Virus record (IMG/VR): IMGVR_UViG_3300032316_000339
Span: 1 to 25,065 of that record
Origin: a virus
Reading direction: 5' to 3' (one strand)
DNA: 25,065 nucleotides
Every line of letters begins with the position of its first letter. Position 1 is the first letter of the stretch. The position numbers and the translations under genes are program-made. Positions 14,307 through 20,552 of the stretch are shown in pieces. The notes under the pieces are model-generated. The model was not told the origin of the DNA. It searched no databases and saw only the letters and a program-made list of their open reading frames with translations.

Positions 14307-15509
14307 ATGAAAAATGCGTTTTTAGTTAATGAAATGTTAACTATAGTATTAAATGATGGTACATTATGTACTAAATCTGGAATGACAAGTGAAGATTATT
14401 TTAGAATTATTGAAATGTCAGATGAAGACATTAAAAAAACAATGAGACCTAATCTTGCAAAAGAAGAAGAAAAAATTATTCAAAAGAAAAGATTATTTGC
14501 TAAATTAACTGATTTAGTTAGTACAAATTTATTTACTTTAAATAATGGTGTATTATATAGAATAGGTATTAACTTATCTGTTCCTGAGTTATTAGCTTCT
14601 GAATTTGTAAAAGCTTATGAGAATTATATAAATGATGATAATTTTGGAATTATTTTAGAAGATTATCCTGAATTTAAAAAATTAGATAATTTCTGGATGT
14701 GGTTAAGTTTAAATCCAAATGAAGAATCAAGAAATGATTTATTTAGATTCTTAGATAAACATCAATTAGCTATTACACCTGAAGGTATGATATTAGCTTA
14801 TAGAAGAGTTTATACAGTTAGTGAAGTAAACAAAGCTGTTATAAGTTTTGTATCTAATCAATGGATTAAAGTAAAAACTATTTGGAAGAAAAAACCTTCT
14901 GACTATGAAGTATTTAAAAAAGATGGTGAATATTTTATTACATCTAAATCAGCAGATAAAGTTGATTATGATAGCCATGTAGGTAATTTAGATTCTTTAT
15001 ATAATAACTTAGAACAGTTTGGTGAATCTCAATTTACTGATGCTCATACAAGAAGTTTTAATTATAAAATTGGCGTAGAGAATAGAATGGAAAGACATCA
15101 AGGTAATCAATCTAATCAAGTATCTTGTAGTAAAGGGTTTCACTTAGCTTCTCCTGCTTATTCTTATAGTGGATTTGGTGATACTCCTGTGTTATGTGTA
15201 TTTAATCCAAAAGATGCTTTAGCAGTACCTAATGGAGAAGATGGTAAACTAAGAGTATGTGCATTTACTATTGTAGCAGTATTAGAAGAAGAAGAAGATG
15301 GTAAATTTTTAGACCAAAGTTTAGATTTAAATGATGTTTTAGGACAACATTACCAAGAACAAATAGATGAATTACAAAAATTAGTTTTAAGTAATACAGC
15401 TTATGAATTAAAAATTAATAATATTTTATCAGGTGTAACAGAAGATACATTAGAAAATATTCTTGATAGAGCTAATGATGTAATTAATAATAGAACAATT
15501 AATGTTTAA
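14307..15509 (+). CDS. rIIB: rIIB-like protein
   Basis: A 400-residue homologue of T4 rIIB. The hallmark region 'FWMWLSLNPNEESRNDLFRF' (129-148) followed by 'LAITPEGMILAYRRV' (154-168) is clear. Later 'CSKGFHLASPAYS' (274-286) and 'VLCVFNPKDALAVPNG' precede the C-terminal coiled, acidic part. In T4 the rIIA and rIIB products act together at the membrane during lysis inhibition and phage exclusion; the same partnership is expected here because the rIIA-like gene lies just upstream. It starts 2 bases after the small gene at 14032-14304. Confidence 0.85.
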   Translation: MKNAFLVNEMLTIVLNDGTLCTKSGMTSEDYFRIIEMSDEDIKKTMRPNLAKEEEKIIQKKRLFAKLTDLVSTNLFTLNNGVLYRIGINLSVPELLASEFVKAYENYINDDNFGIILEDYPEFKKLDNFWMWLSLNPNEESRNDLFRFLDKHQLAITPEGMILAYRRVYTVSEVNKAVISFVSNQWIKVKTIWKKKPSDYEVFKKDGEYFITSKSADKVDYDSHVGNLDSLYNNLEQFGESQFTDAHTRSFNYKIGVENRMERHQGNQSNQVSCSKGFHLASPAYSYSGFGDTPVLCVFNPKDALAVPNGEDGKLRVCAFTIVAVLEEEEDGKFLDQSLDLNDVLGQHYQEQIDELQKLVLSNTAYELKINNILSGVTEDTLENILDRANDVINNRTINV

Positions 15510-15530
15510 TTAAAAAAAAAAACAAACAGC

Positions 15531-15908
15531 ATGAAAGTATTTATATATGATGAAAAAAGATTAAATGGACCATGTAATTTATGTACTCAAGGTGCTGAAC
15601 ATGTTATAGATGTAGAATTAAAAGGATATACTTTATATGTGGAAGAATATCCTTATGTACAAAGAGGTAAAAATACTGTTAAAGGTGATTTATTTGAAGT
15701 TTCTGATAAACTATTAGCAGAGTTAACTGTCTTCTATGAAGATAGAGGAATGGATGGTAAATTATGTTTTTATGATGGTAAATCTGCTATTATATTTACT
15801 AGTAATCATTCATTTCCAGAAGATGAATTAAAAGATGGAGATTATTTAAAGTATTTAGAAGATTTGTATAAATTTGAAGAGTTTAAAGCACAAGTAAATG
15901 ACAGATAA
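15531..15908 (+). CDS. Gamma-glutamylcyclotransferase-like (GGCT/AIG2) protein
   Basis: A 125-residue protein whose layout matches the small GGCT/AIG2 fold. A starting strand 'MKVFIYDEKRLNG' (1-13) sits where family members have the YG(S/T)L loop, but the Gly is missing here. It is followed by 'LKGYTLYVEEYPYVQRG' (30-46), 'TVKGDLFEVSDKLLAELTVFYED' (49-71) and 'GKLCFYDGKSAIIFTS'. E70 aligns with the catalytic Glu of the family. GGCT enzymes release 5-oxoproline from gamma-glutamyl compounds; a phage substrate is unknown. The altered N-terminal loop may mean changed or lost activity. The ORF overlaps the next gene by 11 bases. Confidence 0.5.
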   Translation: MKVFIYDEKRLNGPCNLCTQGAEHVIDVELKGYTLYVEEYPYVQRGKNTVKGDLFEVSDKLLAELTVFYEDRGMDGKLCFYDGKSAIIFTSNHSFPEDELKDGDYLKYLEDLYKFEEFKAQVNDR

Positions 15909-16161
15909 AAAATACAAATGGTATAAAACACATGGTACTATTTATGATTCTTCTACAGATAAAGATATTTGTATAGTTTATGAACATCAAGGAAAAGAAA
16001 CTTTAAAATTAGTAATGGATTCTTTAGAATATTTTCCTGAAGCTGTTGAGTTGTTAAAAGAAGGATTAGACCAATTACAAAGTTGGAAAAGAGATGATGA
16101 AGAAGATAGTTTTACAATGAAAAGAATAGAAGAGTTTTTAAAAGAAATAAATAATGGCTAA
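15898..16161 (+). CDS. Hypothetical protein, 87 aa
   Basis: A small acidic protein. The first half contains two likely beta strands ('YKWYKTHGTIYD', 'ICIVYEHQGK') and the second is a helical, Glu/Asp/Leu-rich region ('AVELLKEGLDQLQSWKRDDEED'). There is no membrane segment or metal motif. No family recognised. It overlaps the GGCT-like gene by 11 bases and the resolvase gene by 8 bases, so it is translated within the same unit. Confidence 0.65.
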   Translation: MTDKKYKWYKTHGTIYDSSTDKDICIVYEHQGKETLKLVMDSLEYFPEAVELLKEGLDQLQSWKRDDEEDSFTMKRIEEFLKEINNG

Positions 16162-16531
16162 TAGAAACAGAACCGCAGGTGGAAATTTTGAGAGAGCTAT
16201 TGTTAACGAAATAAAAGCTTTAGGATTTGATGCAGTTACAAGTAGAGCTGAAAGTAGAAATATGGATGCTAGAAAAGTAGATGTATTTTCACCAGAAGGT
16301 TCTACTAATCCTTTACCTATTTATATTCAAACAAAGAATATGAAAGATAATTTTAAAGTAGCTGATTATTACAGAGAAAATAAACAATTCTTTCCTAAAG
16401 ATAAACCATTAGTTATATTTCATAAGAAAACTAAAAAAGCTATTAGTAAGTTTATAACAGAAGGAGAATTTGTTTATATGGAAAAATCTACTTTATATTA
16501 TTTACTTGAAAAATTAAAAAACATAAAATGA
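16154..16531 (+). CDS. Holliday junction resolvase-like (HJR/VSR-type) endonuclease
   Basis: A 125-residue PD-(D/E)XK-type nuclease. 'GGNFERAIVNEIKALGF' (9-25) supplies the first-helix Glu (E13). 'SRAESRNMDARKVDVFS' (30-46) supplies the catalytic Asp (D43), and 'IYIQTKNM' (56-63) gives the Q-x-K form of the E-x-K motif (Q59, K61). This is the arrangement of the phage HJR family seen in crAss-like and other Bacteroidota phages. It probably cuts four-way or branched DNA made during replication and recombination. It is flanked by overlaps with both neighbours and lies two genes upstream of the 5'-3' exonuclease. Confidence 0.75.
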   Translation: MANRNRTAGGNFERAIVNEIKALGFDAVTSRAESRNMDARKVDVFSPEGSTNPLPIYIQTKNMKDNFKVADYYRENKQFFPKDKPLVIFHKKTKKAISKFITEGEFVYMEKSTLYYLLEKLKNIK

Positions 16532-16725
16532 GAGCAATATTAAGAATAGTAACAAGTCCATTTTTATTATGTATGATGTTACTTTTTCATATTTACACAG
16601 GTTTTAAAAACACTTATTTATTTATTAGATATGGAGGTGAGTGGATAGGATATAGTAATATGGATAAACCAACAATAGCAAAAATATATTATAAAATGAA
16701 AGAAAATGAAAACAGCAATAATTGA
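16528..16725 (+). CDS. Small membrane-associated protein, 65 aa
   Basis: A 65-residue protein with a basic N-terminus and one hydrophobic segment at about residues 10-30 (Leu/Met/Phe-rich), then a charged C-terminus. It is predicted to be a single-pass or membrane-anchored peptide. It is linked by ATGA to the resolvase gene upstream and overlaps the exonuclease gene by 20 bases. No family recognised, and its membrane character is out of keeping with the DNA enzymes around it. Confidence 0.6.
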   Translation: MRAILRIVTSPFLLCMMLLFHIYTGFKNTYLFIRYGGEWIGYSNMDKPTIAKIYYKMKENENSNN

Positions 16726-17527
16726 TTTAGATAGTGTTATCTTTTATGCTTTTCACCCAAATAAAGTATTAGATGATAATAAAGAACCTATTAAAGAAAA
16801 TGGGAAGTTTGTATATGTGGAAAAGACAGAGGAAGAAATTAAAGCTTCATGTGATTATTTAATGCAGGATATATTATTATCATCTAATGCTACTTCTTAT
16901 ATAGGTTATATAAAGGGCAAGAATACTATTAGTGATAGATTAGCTGTTAATGCTGATTATAAATCAAATAGACCTACTCAAAAGCCTAAATTTTGGGATT
17001 TTACTAAACAATGTTTAATAGATAATTGGGGAGCTATAGAAGTTAATAATTTAGAAGTAGATGATGTTGTAAATATTACTAGATTAAAGTTAGAAAATTC
17101 TTTTATTTGTGCTATTGATGGGGATTTGCTGAAACTTGAAGGTACTCATTATAAATGGAATAAAAAAGAATGGGTAACTACTACTAAAGAAGAAGCTAAT
17201 TATAAATTTTGGTCAGATATGATATGTGGACAAAATGGAGATTTTATAAAAGGACTTCCAGGAAAAGGTATTAAGTATGCTGATAAATTATTTGAAAAAC
17301 TAAATTATAAAACTGATTTAGAATATGCAGAATTAATATTTTCAGCTTATTTAGTTCATTATGGTAATGTAGATATTGCTATTAAAGAGTATTATAAAAA
17401 CTATATGTGTTTATATATTCTAAAAGAAAAAGAGGGATTTATTATCCCAGAGATAAAAGAATTTAAGAATGACAATACAAAAAGTCAATCAGAGGAAGAA
17501 ACCACAACCAGAACTGATACTTACTAA
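16706..17527 (+). CDS. 5'-3' exonuclease / flap nuclease (FEN family)
   Basis: A 273-residue structure-specific nuclease of the Pol I 5'-nuclease/T5 exonuclease/T4 RNase H family. The acidic metal sites are visible: 'IIDLDS' (D7, D9), the basic arch segment 'YKSNRP' (85-90), 'LEVDDVV' (E117, D119, D120), 'CAIDGDLLK' (D138, D140) and D179 in 'GQNGDFIKGLPGKGIKYA', which is also the helix-3-turn-helix DNA-binding motif (183-192). It complements the polymerase at 1079, which lacks this domain, and should remove primers and flaps on the lagging strand. The C-terminal tail (about 255-273) is polar and Thr/Glu-rich and overlaps the next gene by 59 bases. Confidence 0.85.
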   Translation: MKTAIIDLDSVIFYAFHPNKVLDDNKEPIKENGKFVYVEKTEEEIKASCDYLMQDILLSSNATSYIGYIKGKNTISDRLAVNADYKSNRPTQKPKFWDFTKQCLIDNWGAIEVNNLEVDDVVNITRLKLENSFICAIDGDLLKLEGTHYKWNKKEWVTTTKEEANYKFWSDMICGQNGDFIKGLPGKGIKYADKLFEKLNYKTDLEYAELIFSAYLVHYGNVDIAIKEYYKNYMCLYILKEKEGFIIPEIKEFKNDNTKSQSEEETTTRTDTY

Positions 17528-18068
17528 AGGTGGTATATATTTACCTAGACCTAATAGAACTACTCAATGGTTTATTTGTATTAATTTAGATTTAATAGAT
17601 AATCCTGTTATTGAAATTAGAGAAGCTGGTTTAATTAATTTGTATTTAGGAGACCATGAAAGAGAAATATTACATGATAATCATTTATATTATCTTTTTA
17701 ATCCAACTAAGTTTACTAAACAATTTGATAAGTTTTGTTATTATTGTGAAACTTTACCATTATTTACAGAGTTATATGATGTAAGAACTTGTGATATGGG
17801 TAAAGTAATGATAGTAATGGAAATGCCAGATAAATACAAACAATTAAAAGGTCATTTTCTAAAAGGTGAGTATTCATTATTTCCAGAAGAATACATGAAA
17901 ACTTATTATAATAGTCTAAAACAATTTGATATTTGGAGTAAATCTCCAGAATTAAGAAAAGAATTAGAACATAAATTAGATGTTAAATTAGATAAGACAG
18001 CAGAGTTAGAAGAAATTCCTAAATTACACGAAGAAATATTTAATTATAATAAAGAAATAAAATTATGA
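17469..18068 (+). CDS. Hypothetical protein, 199 aa
   Basis: A soluble 199-residue protein with a basic, Pro-rich N-terminus (translated from the overlap with the exonuclease gene). A central region has 'QWFICINLDLIDNPVIEI' and 'LFTELYDVRTCDMGKVMIVMEM', suggesting an alpha/beta fold, and the C-terminus is helical and charged. No motif was recognised. The ATG at 17469 implies a 59-base overlap; no good alternative ATG occurs until residue 110, so the early start is likely. It is joined to the next gene by ATGA. Confidence 0.65.
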   Translation: MTIQKVNQRKKPQPELILTKGGIYLPRPNRTTQWFICINLDLIDNPVIEIREAGLINLYLGDHEREILHDNHLYYLFNPTKFTKQFDKFCYYCETLPLFTELYDVRTCDMGKVMIVMEMPDKYKQLKGHFLKGEYSLFPEEYMKTYYNSLKQFDIWSKSPELRKELEHKLDVKLDKTAELEEIPKLHEEIFNYNKEIKL

Positions 18069-18829
18069 CATTAATTGGAAGTACTGCAATTAAATATTGG
18101 TTTCCAGATTTCCCAAGAAATCCAAAAGATAAAGATTGGGCTGTTGAGACATTGGATGGGTTAAAATCTACTAGAGAAACTGAATATTTAATAAATCCTA
18201 TAATAAGTAAATATGAGATATTAAGTCCTAGTGAGATATATACTCTAAAAATGTCTCACATGTCTTGGGATATTAATTGGAAAAAACATTTATTTGATAT
18301 TCAATGGTTAAAAGAAAAAGGTTGTGTTGTAGATAAACCTTTATTTTATGAATTATATGAATATTGGAATACATTTCATGGAGCTAATAAAAGAAGTAAC
18401 TTAAAAATGAATGCTTCACAATTTTTTGATAATGCTTTAAAATGTGAATATAATCATGATTGGTTACATACTTTAATTAAAGATGTTCCAACTTATAATA
18501 AAGTATTATTTGATAATGCAGAAGTAGAAGTTTCAGAAGATAAATTTAATGATTTATCTTTTGAAGAAAAATGTGATTTAGTACAAGAAGAAATTTATGT
18601 AATGGCTTGGGAAAGAATGCCTAATATGGATTATAGATTTTCTTATGAAATAATGATGAAGAAATTTATATTATCTCATGCTCCTATATGGGAACTTATT
18701 TTTATTCTTGATAATTATAAACATTTATACAAACCAAAAATTAATTTTAAAAAAACAATAGAAGATGGAATCAATAAGTCTAAAGACATTAAACGAATTA
18801 TTAAAAAACAAAAGCAAGTATTTGCTTAA
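18065..18829 (+). CDS. Nucleotidyltransferase-like protein
   Basis: A 254-residue protein beginning with the nucleotidyltransferase signature: 'LIGSTAIKYWFPDF' (3-16, G5-S6), then 'KDKDWAVE' (21-28) with the two metal-binding Asp residues (D22, D24). After about 55 residues 'SPSEIYTLKMSHMSWD' and 'WKKHLFDIQWLKEKG' follow, the pattern of phage and giant-virus members of this family (Lys and His residues in a helix after the core). The helical C-terminal half probably recognises the acceptor molecule, which is unknown (tRNA, protein or small molecule). Linked by ATGA upstream; its C-terminus overlaps the next gene by 65 bases. Confidence 0.65.
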   Translation: MTLIGSTAIKYWFPDFPRNPKDKDWAVETLDGLKSTRETEYLINPIISKYEILSPSEIYTLKMSHMSWDINWKKHLFDIQWLKEKGCVVDKPLFYELYEYWNTFHGANKRSNLKMNASQFFDNALKCEYNHDWLHTLIKDVPTYNKVLFDNAEVEVSEDKFNDLSFEEKCDLVQEEIYVMAWERMPNMDYRFSYEIMMKKFILSHAPIWELIFILDNYKHLYKPKINFKKTIEDGINKSKDIKRIIKKQKQVFA

Positions 18830-19046
18830 TACAGAAAAAGGTTATCAAGGAGTTCCTAGTAATGATGAAGGAAATCAAGGAGAATATAATGAAACATTTA
18901 AGTTTTATAAACACCCAGAATTACCAGAAGGAGTATTTATGAAAGAAACTTATCAATCAAATAGTTATGGTTATGAAGAAAACTTAGTAGAATTAAAATT
19001 TGTACAAGGAAAAGCTAAAACAATTACAGTATATGAGCCAATTTGA
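18765..19046 (+). CDS. First copy of a tandem paralogous family ending in KTITVYE
   Basis: A 93-residue protein starting 65 bases inside the nucleotidyltransferase gene. Its second half, 'FKFYKHPELPEGVFMKETYQ' then 'YGYEENLVELKFV', ending 'KAKTITVYEPI', matches the C-terminal domains encoded at 19033-19331 and 19324-19776. The shared part looks like a small beta domain with a conserved final strand (K-T-I-x-x-Y-E). No function known to me. Because the N-terminal about 25 residues come from the overlap, the start could be later in evolution, but no closer ATG is available. Confidence 0.6.
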   Translation: MESISLKTLNELLKNKSKYLLNTEKGYQGVPSNDEGNQGEYNETFKFYKHPELPEGVFMKETYQSNSYGYEENLVELKFVQGKAKTITVYEPI

Positions 19047-19331
19047 AAAATTTCAAGAAAAATTTGATTCTAAGTATAAAAATATTTGGACTTTTATAGA
19101 TGAACTTGAATATAAATCACCTTCTTACTTTGTAGATTAGTTGAAGATAAAGATGATATATCTTATGATTCTTATGGGAATGAAGATAGTACATTATGTA
19201 AAATAGTATTTTTTGAAGATTATGATATTTATGTAAAGTTTTTAGGAACAAGACAATCTTATAATGGTACAGAGTGGTATAGTATGGTAGAAGTAAAACC
19301 AATAACAAAAACAATAGAAACTTATGAATAA
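19033..19331 (+). pseudogene. Frameshifted second copy of the KTITVYE family
   Basis: An ATG at 19033 opens a frame that reads MSQFEKFQEK... for 35 residues and stops at TAG 19138-19140. From 19116 onward the frame one base back is open to a TAA at 19329-19331. It encodes 'VFFEDYDIYVKFLG' and ends 'EVKPITKTIETYE', clearly homologous to the third copy ('YFKDHDIYIKVSG', 'EVKPQQKTITVYE'). One extra base near 19136, giving '...FVDLVEDKDD', would restore a product of about 98 residues. No classical X-XXY-YYZ slippery heptamer lies in the 19113-19140 window. It is therefore a recent one-base deletion, a sequencing/assembly error, or an unusual -1 shift. Confidence 0.7.
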
Positions 19332-19776
19332 ATTAACATTTGAACAAATAATAGAGAAATTAAAAACTATATTTGATAGTGTAGATGATTTTGCACATGA
19401 AGAACAGCCTTATGATTTTGAAAATTATCCTGAAGCTTTAGAAGCTCAAAAAGTTAGAAAAGAATTTAGGGATAAACATATTATAAATAATAAGTGGGAA
19501 GAAGGTAAAGTAGAAGAATATAATAATTTACCAAGTGAATATGATATTATAAGAAATCTTTGGAAAGAAAAAAATGGATTAAATTGGAAAGAAATAGAAC
19601 AACAAGGTGGAGAAGATGAAGGTTCTAATTGGTATTCTATTAAATATTTTAAAGACCATGATATTTATATAAAAGTAAGTGGTTGGTATCAATCTCATCA
19701 TGGTACAGATTTTAATGGTTGGGAAGATTGTAGAGAAGTAAAACCACAACAAAAAACTATTACAGTTTATGAATGA
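19324..19776 (+). CDS. Third copy of the KTITVYE family, 150 aa
   Basis: The longest member of the tandem family. A helical, charged N-terminal part of about 90 residues, not obviously present in the first copy, is followed by the shared domain: 'NWYSIKYFKDHDIYIKVSGW' (102-121), 'HGTDFNGWEDCREVKP' and the terminal 'KTITVYE' (144-150). The hallmark is a beta-rich domain with a D-x-Y-x-K strand and aromatic/Gly turns. Its ATG overlaps the end of the frameshifted copy by 8 bases and its stop overlaps the next small gene by 8 bases. Function unknown; similar endings occur in hypothetical phage proteins as far as I recall. Confidence 0.7.
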   Translation: MNKLTFEQIIEKLKTIFDSVDDFAHEEQPYDFENYPEALEAQKVRKEFRDKHIINNKWEEGKVEEYNNLPSEYDIIRNLWKEKNGLNWKEIEQQGGEDEGSNWYSIKYFKDHDIYIKVSGWYQSHHGTDFNGWEDCREVKPQQKTITVYE

Positions 19777-19891
19777 AATAAAAATACCACATCCTGATTT
19801 TGGTTATGTAATATTTACAGAACCTACACCAAGACAATTAGAAGTATTAAATGATTATTTAAAATGCAAGAAATTTGTAAAGATAAAATAG
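19769..19891 (+). CDS. Small hypothetical protein, 40 aa
   Basis: An ATG at 19769 overlaps the end of the 19324 gene by 8 bases and opens a 40-residue frame ending TAG at 19889-19891, running 28 bases into the MazG-like half-domain gene. The sequence has a plausible fold pattern ('HPDFGYVIFTEPTPRQLEVL', residues 8-27), strand then helix, and fills the only space between the neighbours. No family recognised. Confidence 0.5.
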   Translation: MNEIKIPHPDFGYVIFTEPTPRQLEVLNDYLKCKKFVKIK

Positions 19892-20067
19892 TAGAAGAAG
19901 TAAGACAAGATTTGTTAGAAAGAAGTAATAAAGGACAATTAAAATATAATGTTACTTTAGAAAGAACTGATTTAACACATAAACAATGGTTACAACATGC
20001 TTATGAAGAATGTTTGGATATGGCTAACTATTTAAAGAGAAGTATAATAGACTTACAAGATGTCTAA
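19864..20067 (+). CDS. Short MazG-like phage protein, 67 aa
   Basis: A 67-residue helical protein with the pattern 'RSNKGQLKYNVTLERTDLTH' (20-39) followed by 'KQWLQHAYEECLDMANYLKR' (40-59). This pattern recurs in many phage small proteins related to the MazG/NTP-pyrophosphohydrolase superfamily. E49xxD52 corresponds to the second metal-binding half motif, while the first E-x-x-E helix is less clear. It may form oligomers to make a full site or be non-catalytic. The window has a longer relative at 266. Overlaps by 8 bases with the next small gene. Confidence 0.6.
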   Translation: MQEICKDKIVEEVRQDLLERSNKGQLKYNVTLERTDLTHKQWLQHAYEECLDMANYLKRSIIDLQDV

Positions 20068-20239
20068 AAAAGATTTTGTTGCAGTTGCTGATGGATTAAT
20101 AGAATTTATTAAATTACATGATTGTTCATTTAACATGATTGAAAGTTTAATAGATTCTCTTAGTCCTCATTTAAAATCAAGAGGAGAAACTTTTAATAAA
20201 GAAAAGTTTAAAGAGTATATACTTACTAAAGTATATTAA
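20060..20239 (+). CDS. Small hypothetical protein, 59 aa
   Basis: An ATG at 20060 overlaps the preceding gene by 8 bases and gives 59 residues ending TAA at 20237-20239. It fills what would otherwise be a 181-base gap. The composition is that of a small globular helical protein ('FVAVADGLIEFIKLHDC', residues 6-22, then 'MIESLIDSLSPHLKS'). It has no membrane segment or recognised motif. The next gene starts 9 bases downstream. Confidence 0.6.
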   Translation: MSKKDFVAVADGLIEFIKLHDCSFNMIESLIDSLSPHLKSRGETFNKEKFKEYILTKVY

Positions 20240-20248
20240 AAATAAAAT

Positions 20249-20521
20249 ATGATAACTGGTAGTATAACTGTTTATAAATATAAAATAGAAAGATATAGAA
20301 GACTTTATTCAAAATCAAAATGGTTTAATAATTCAAAATATTTTACAATAAAAGATGATGGAGAATGTTTAAAAATTAGAAAATGTGGACTTCAAATTCC
20401 TAGTTCTGCTTTAAAATTTTGTAGCCAATTTCTATTTATTTGTGATTTACCTTTAGGAAAATTTAATTTTGATGCTGATGAAAGTTCAGAAGATGAATTG
20501 GTTATATACTATAAAAACTAA
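20249..20521 (+). CDS. Hypothetical protein, 90 aa
   Basis: A basic, beta-rich small protein. 'ITVYKYKIERYRRLYSKSKW' (6-25) is highly basic and aromatic, the middle has 'YFTIKDDGECLKIRKCGLQI', and the C-terminus is acidic ('DADESSEDELVIYYKN'). There is no signal peptide. It carries four Cys residues without a clean zinc motif. No family recognised. It lies 31 bases upstream of the ribonucleotide reductase gene, with an A-rich leader between. Confidence 0.6.
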   Translation: MITGSITVYKYKIERYRRLYSKSKWFNNSKYFTIKDDGECLKIRKCGLQIPSSALKFCSQFLFICDLPLGKFNFDADESSEDELVIYYKN

Positions 20522-20552
20522 TAAAAAAAGAAAAGTAGAATAAAAAGAATAA

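Noticed and set aside
19033-19200. Readthrough of TAG as a sense codon in the split paralogue
   Set aside because: Continuing the first frame past TAG 19138 gives sequence unrelated to the family, while the adjacent frame gives clear homology. TAG also ends other intact genes (7627, 14104). The standard code with a frameshift fits better.
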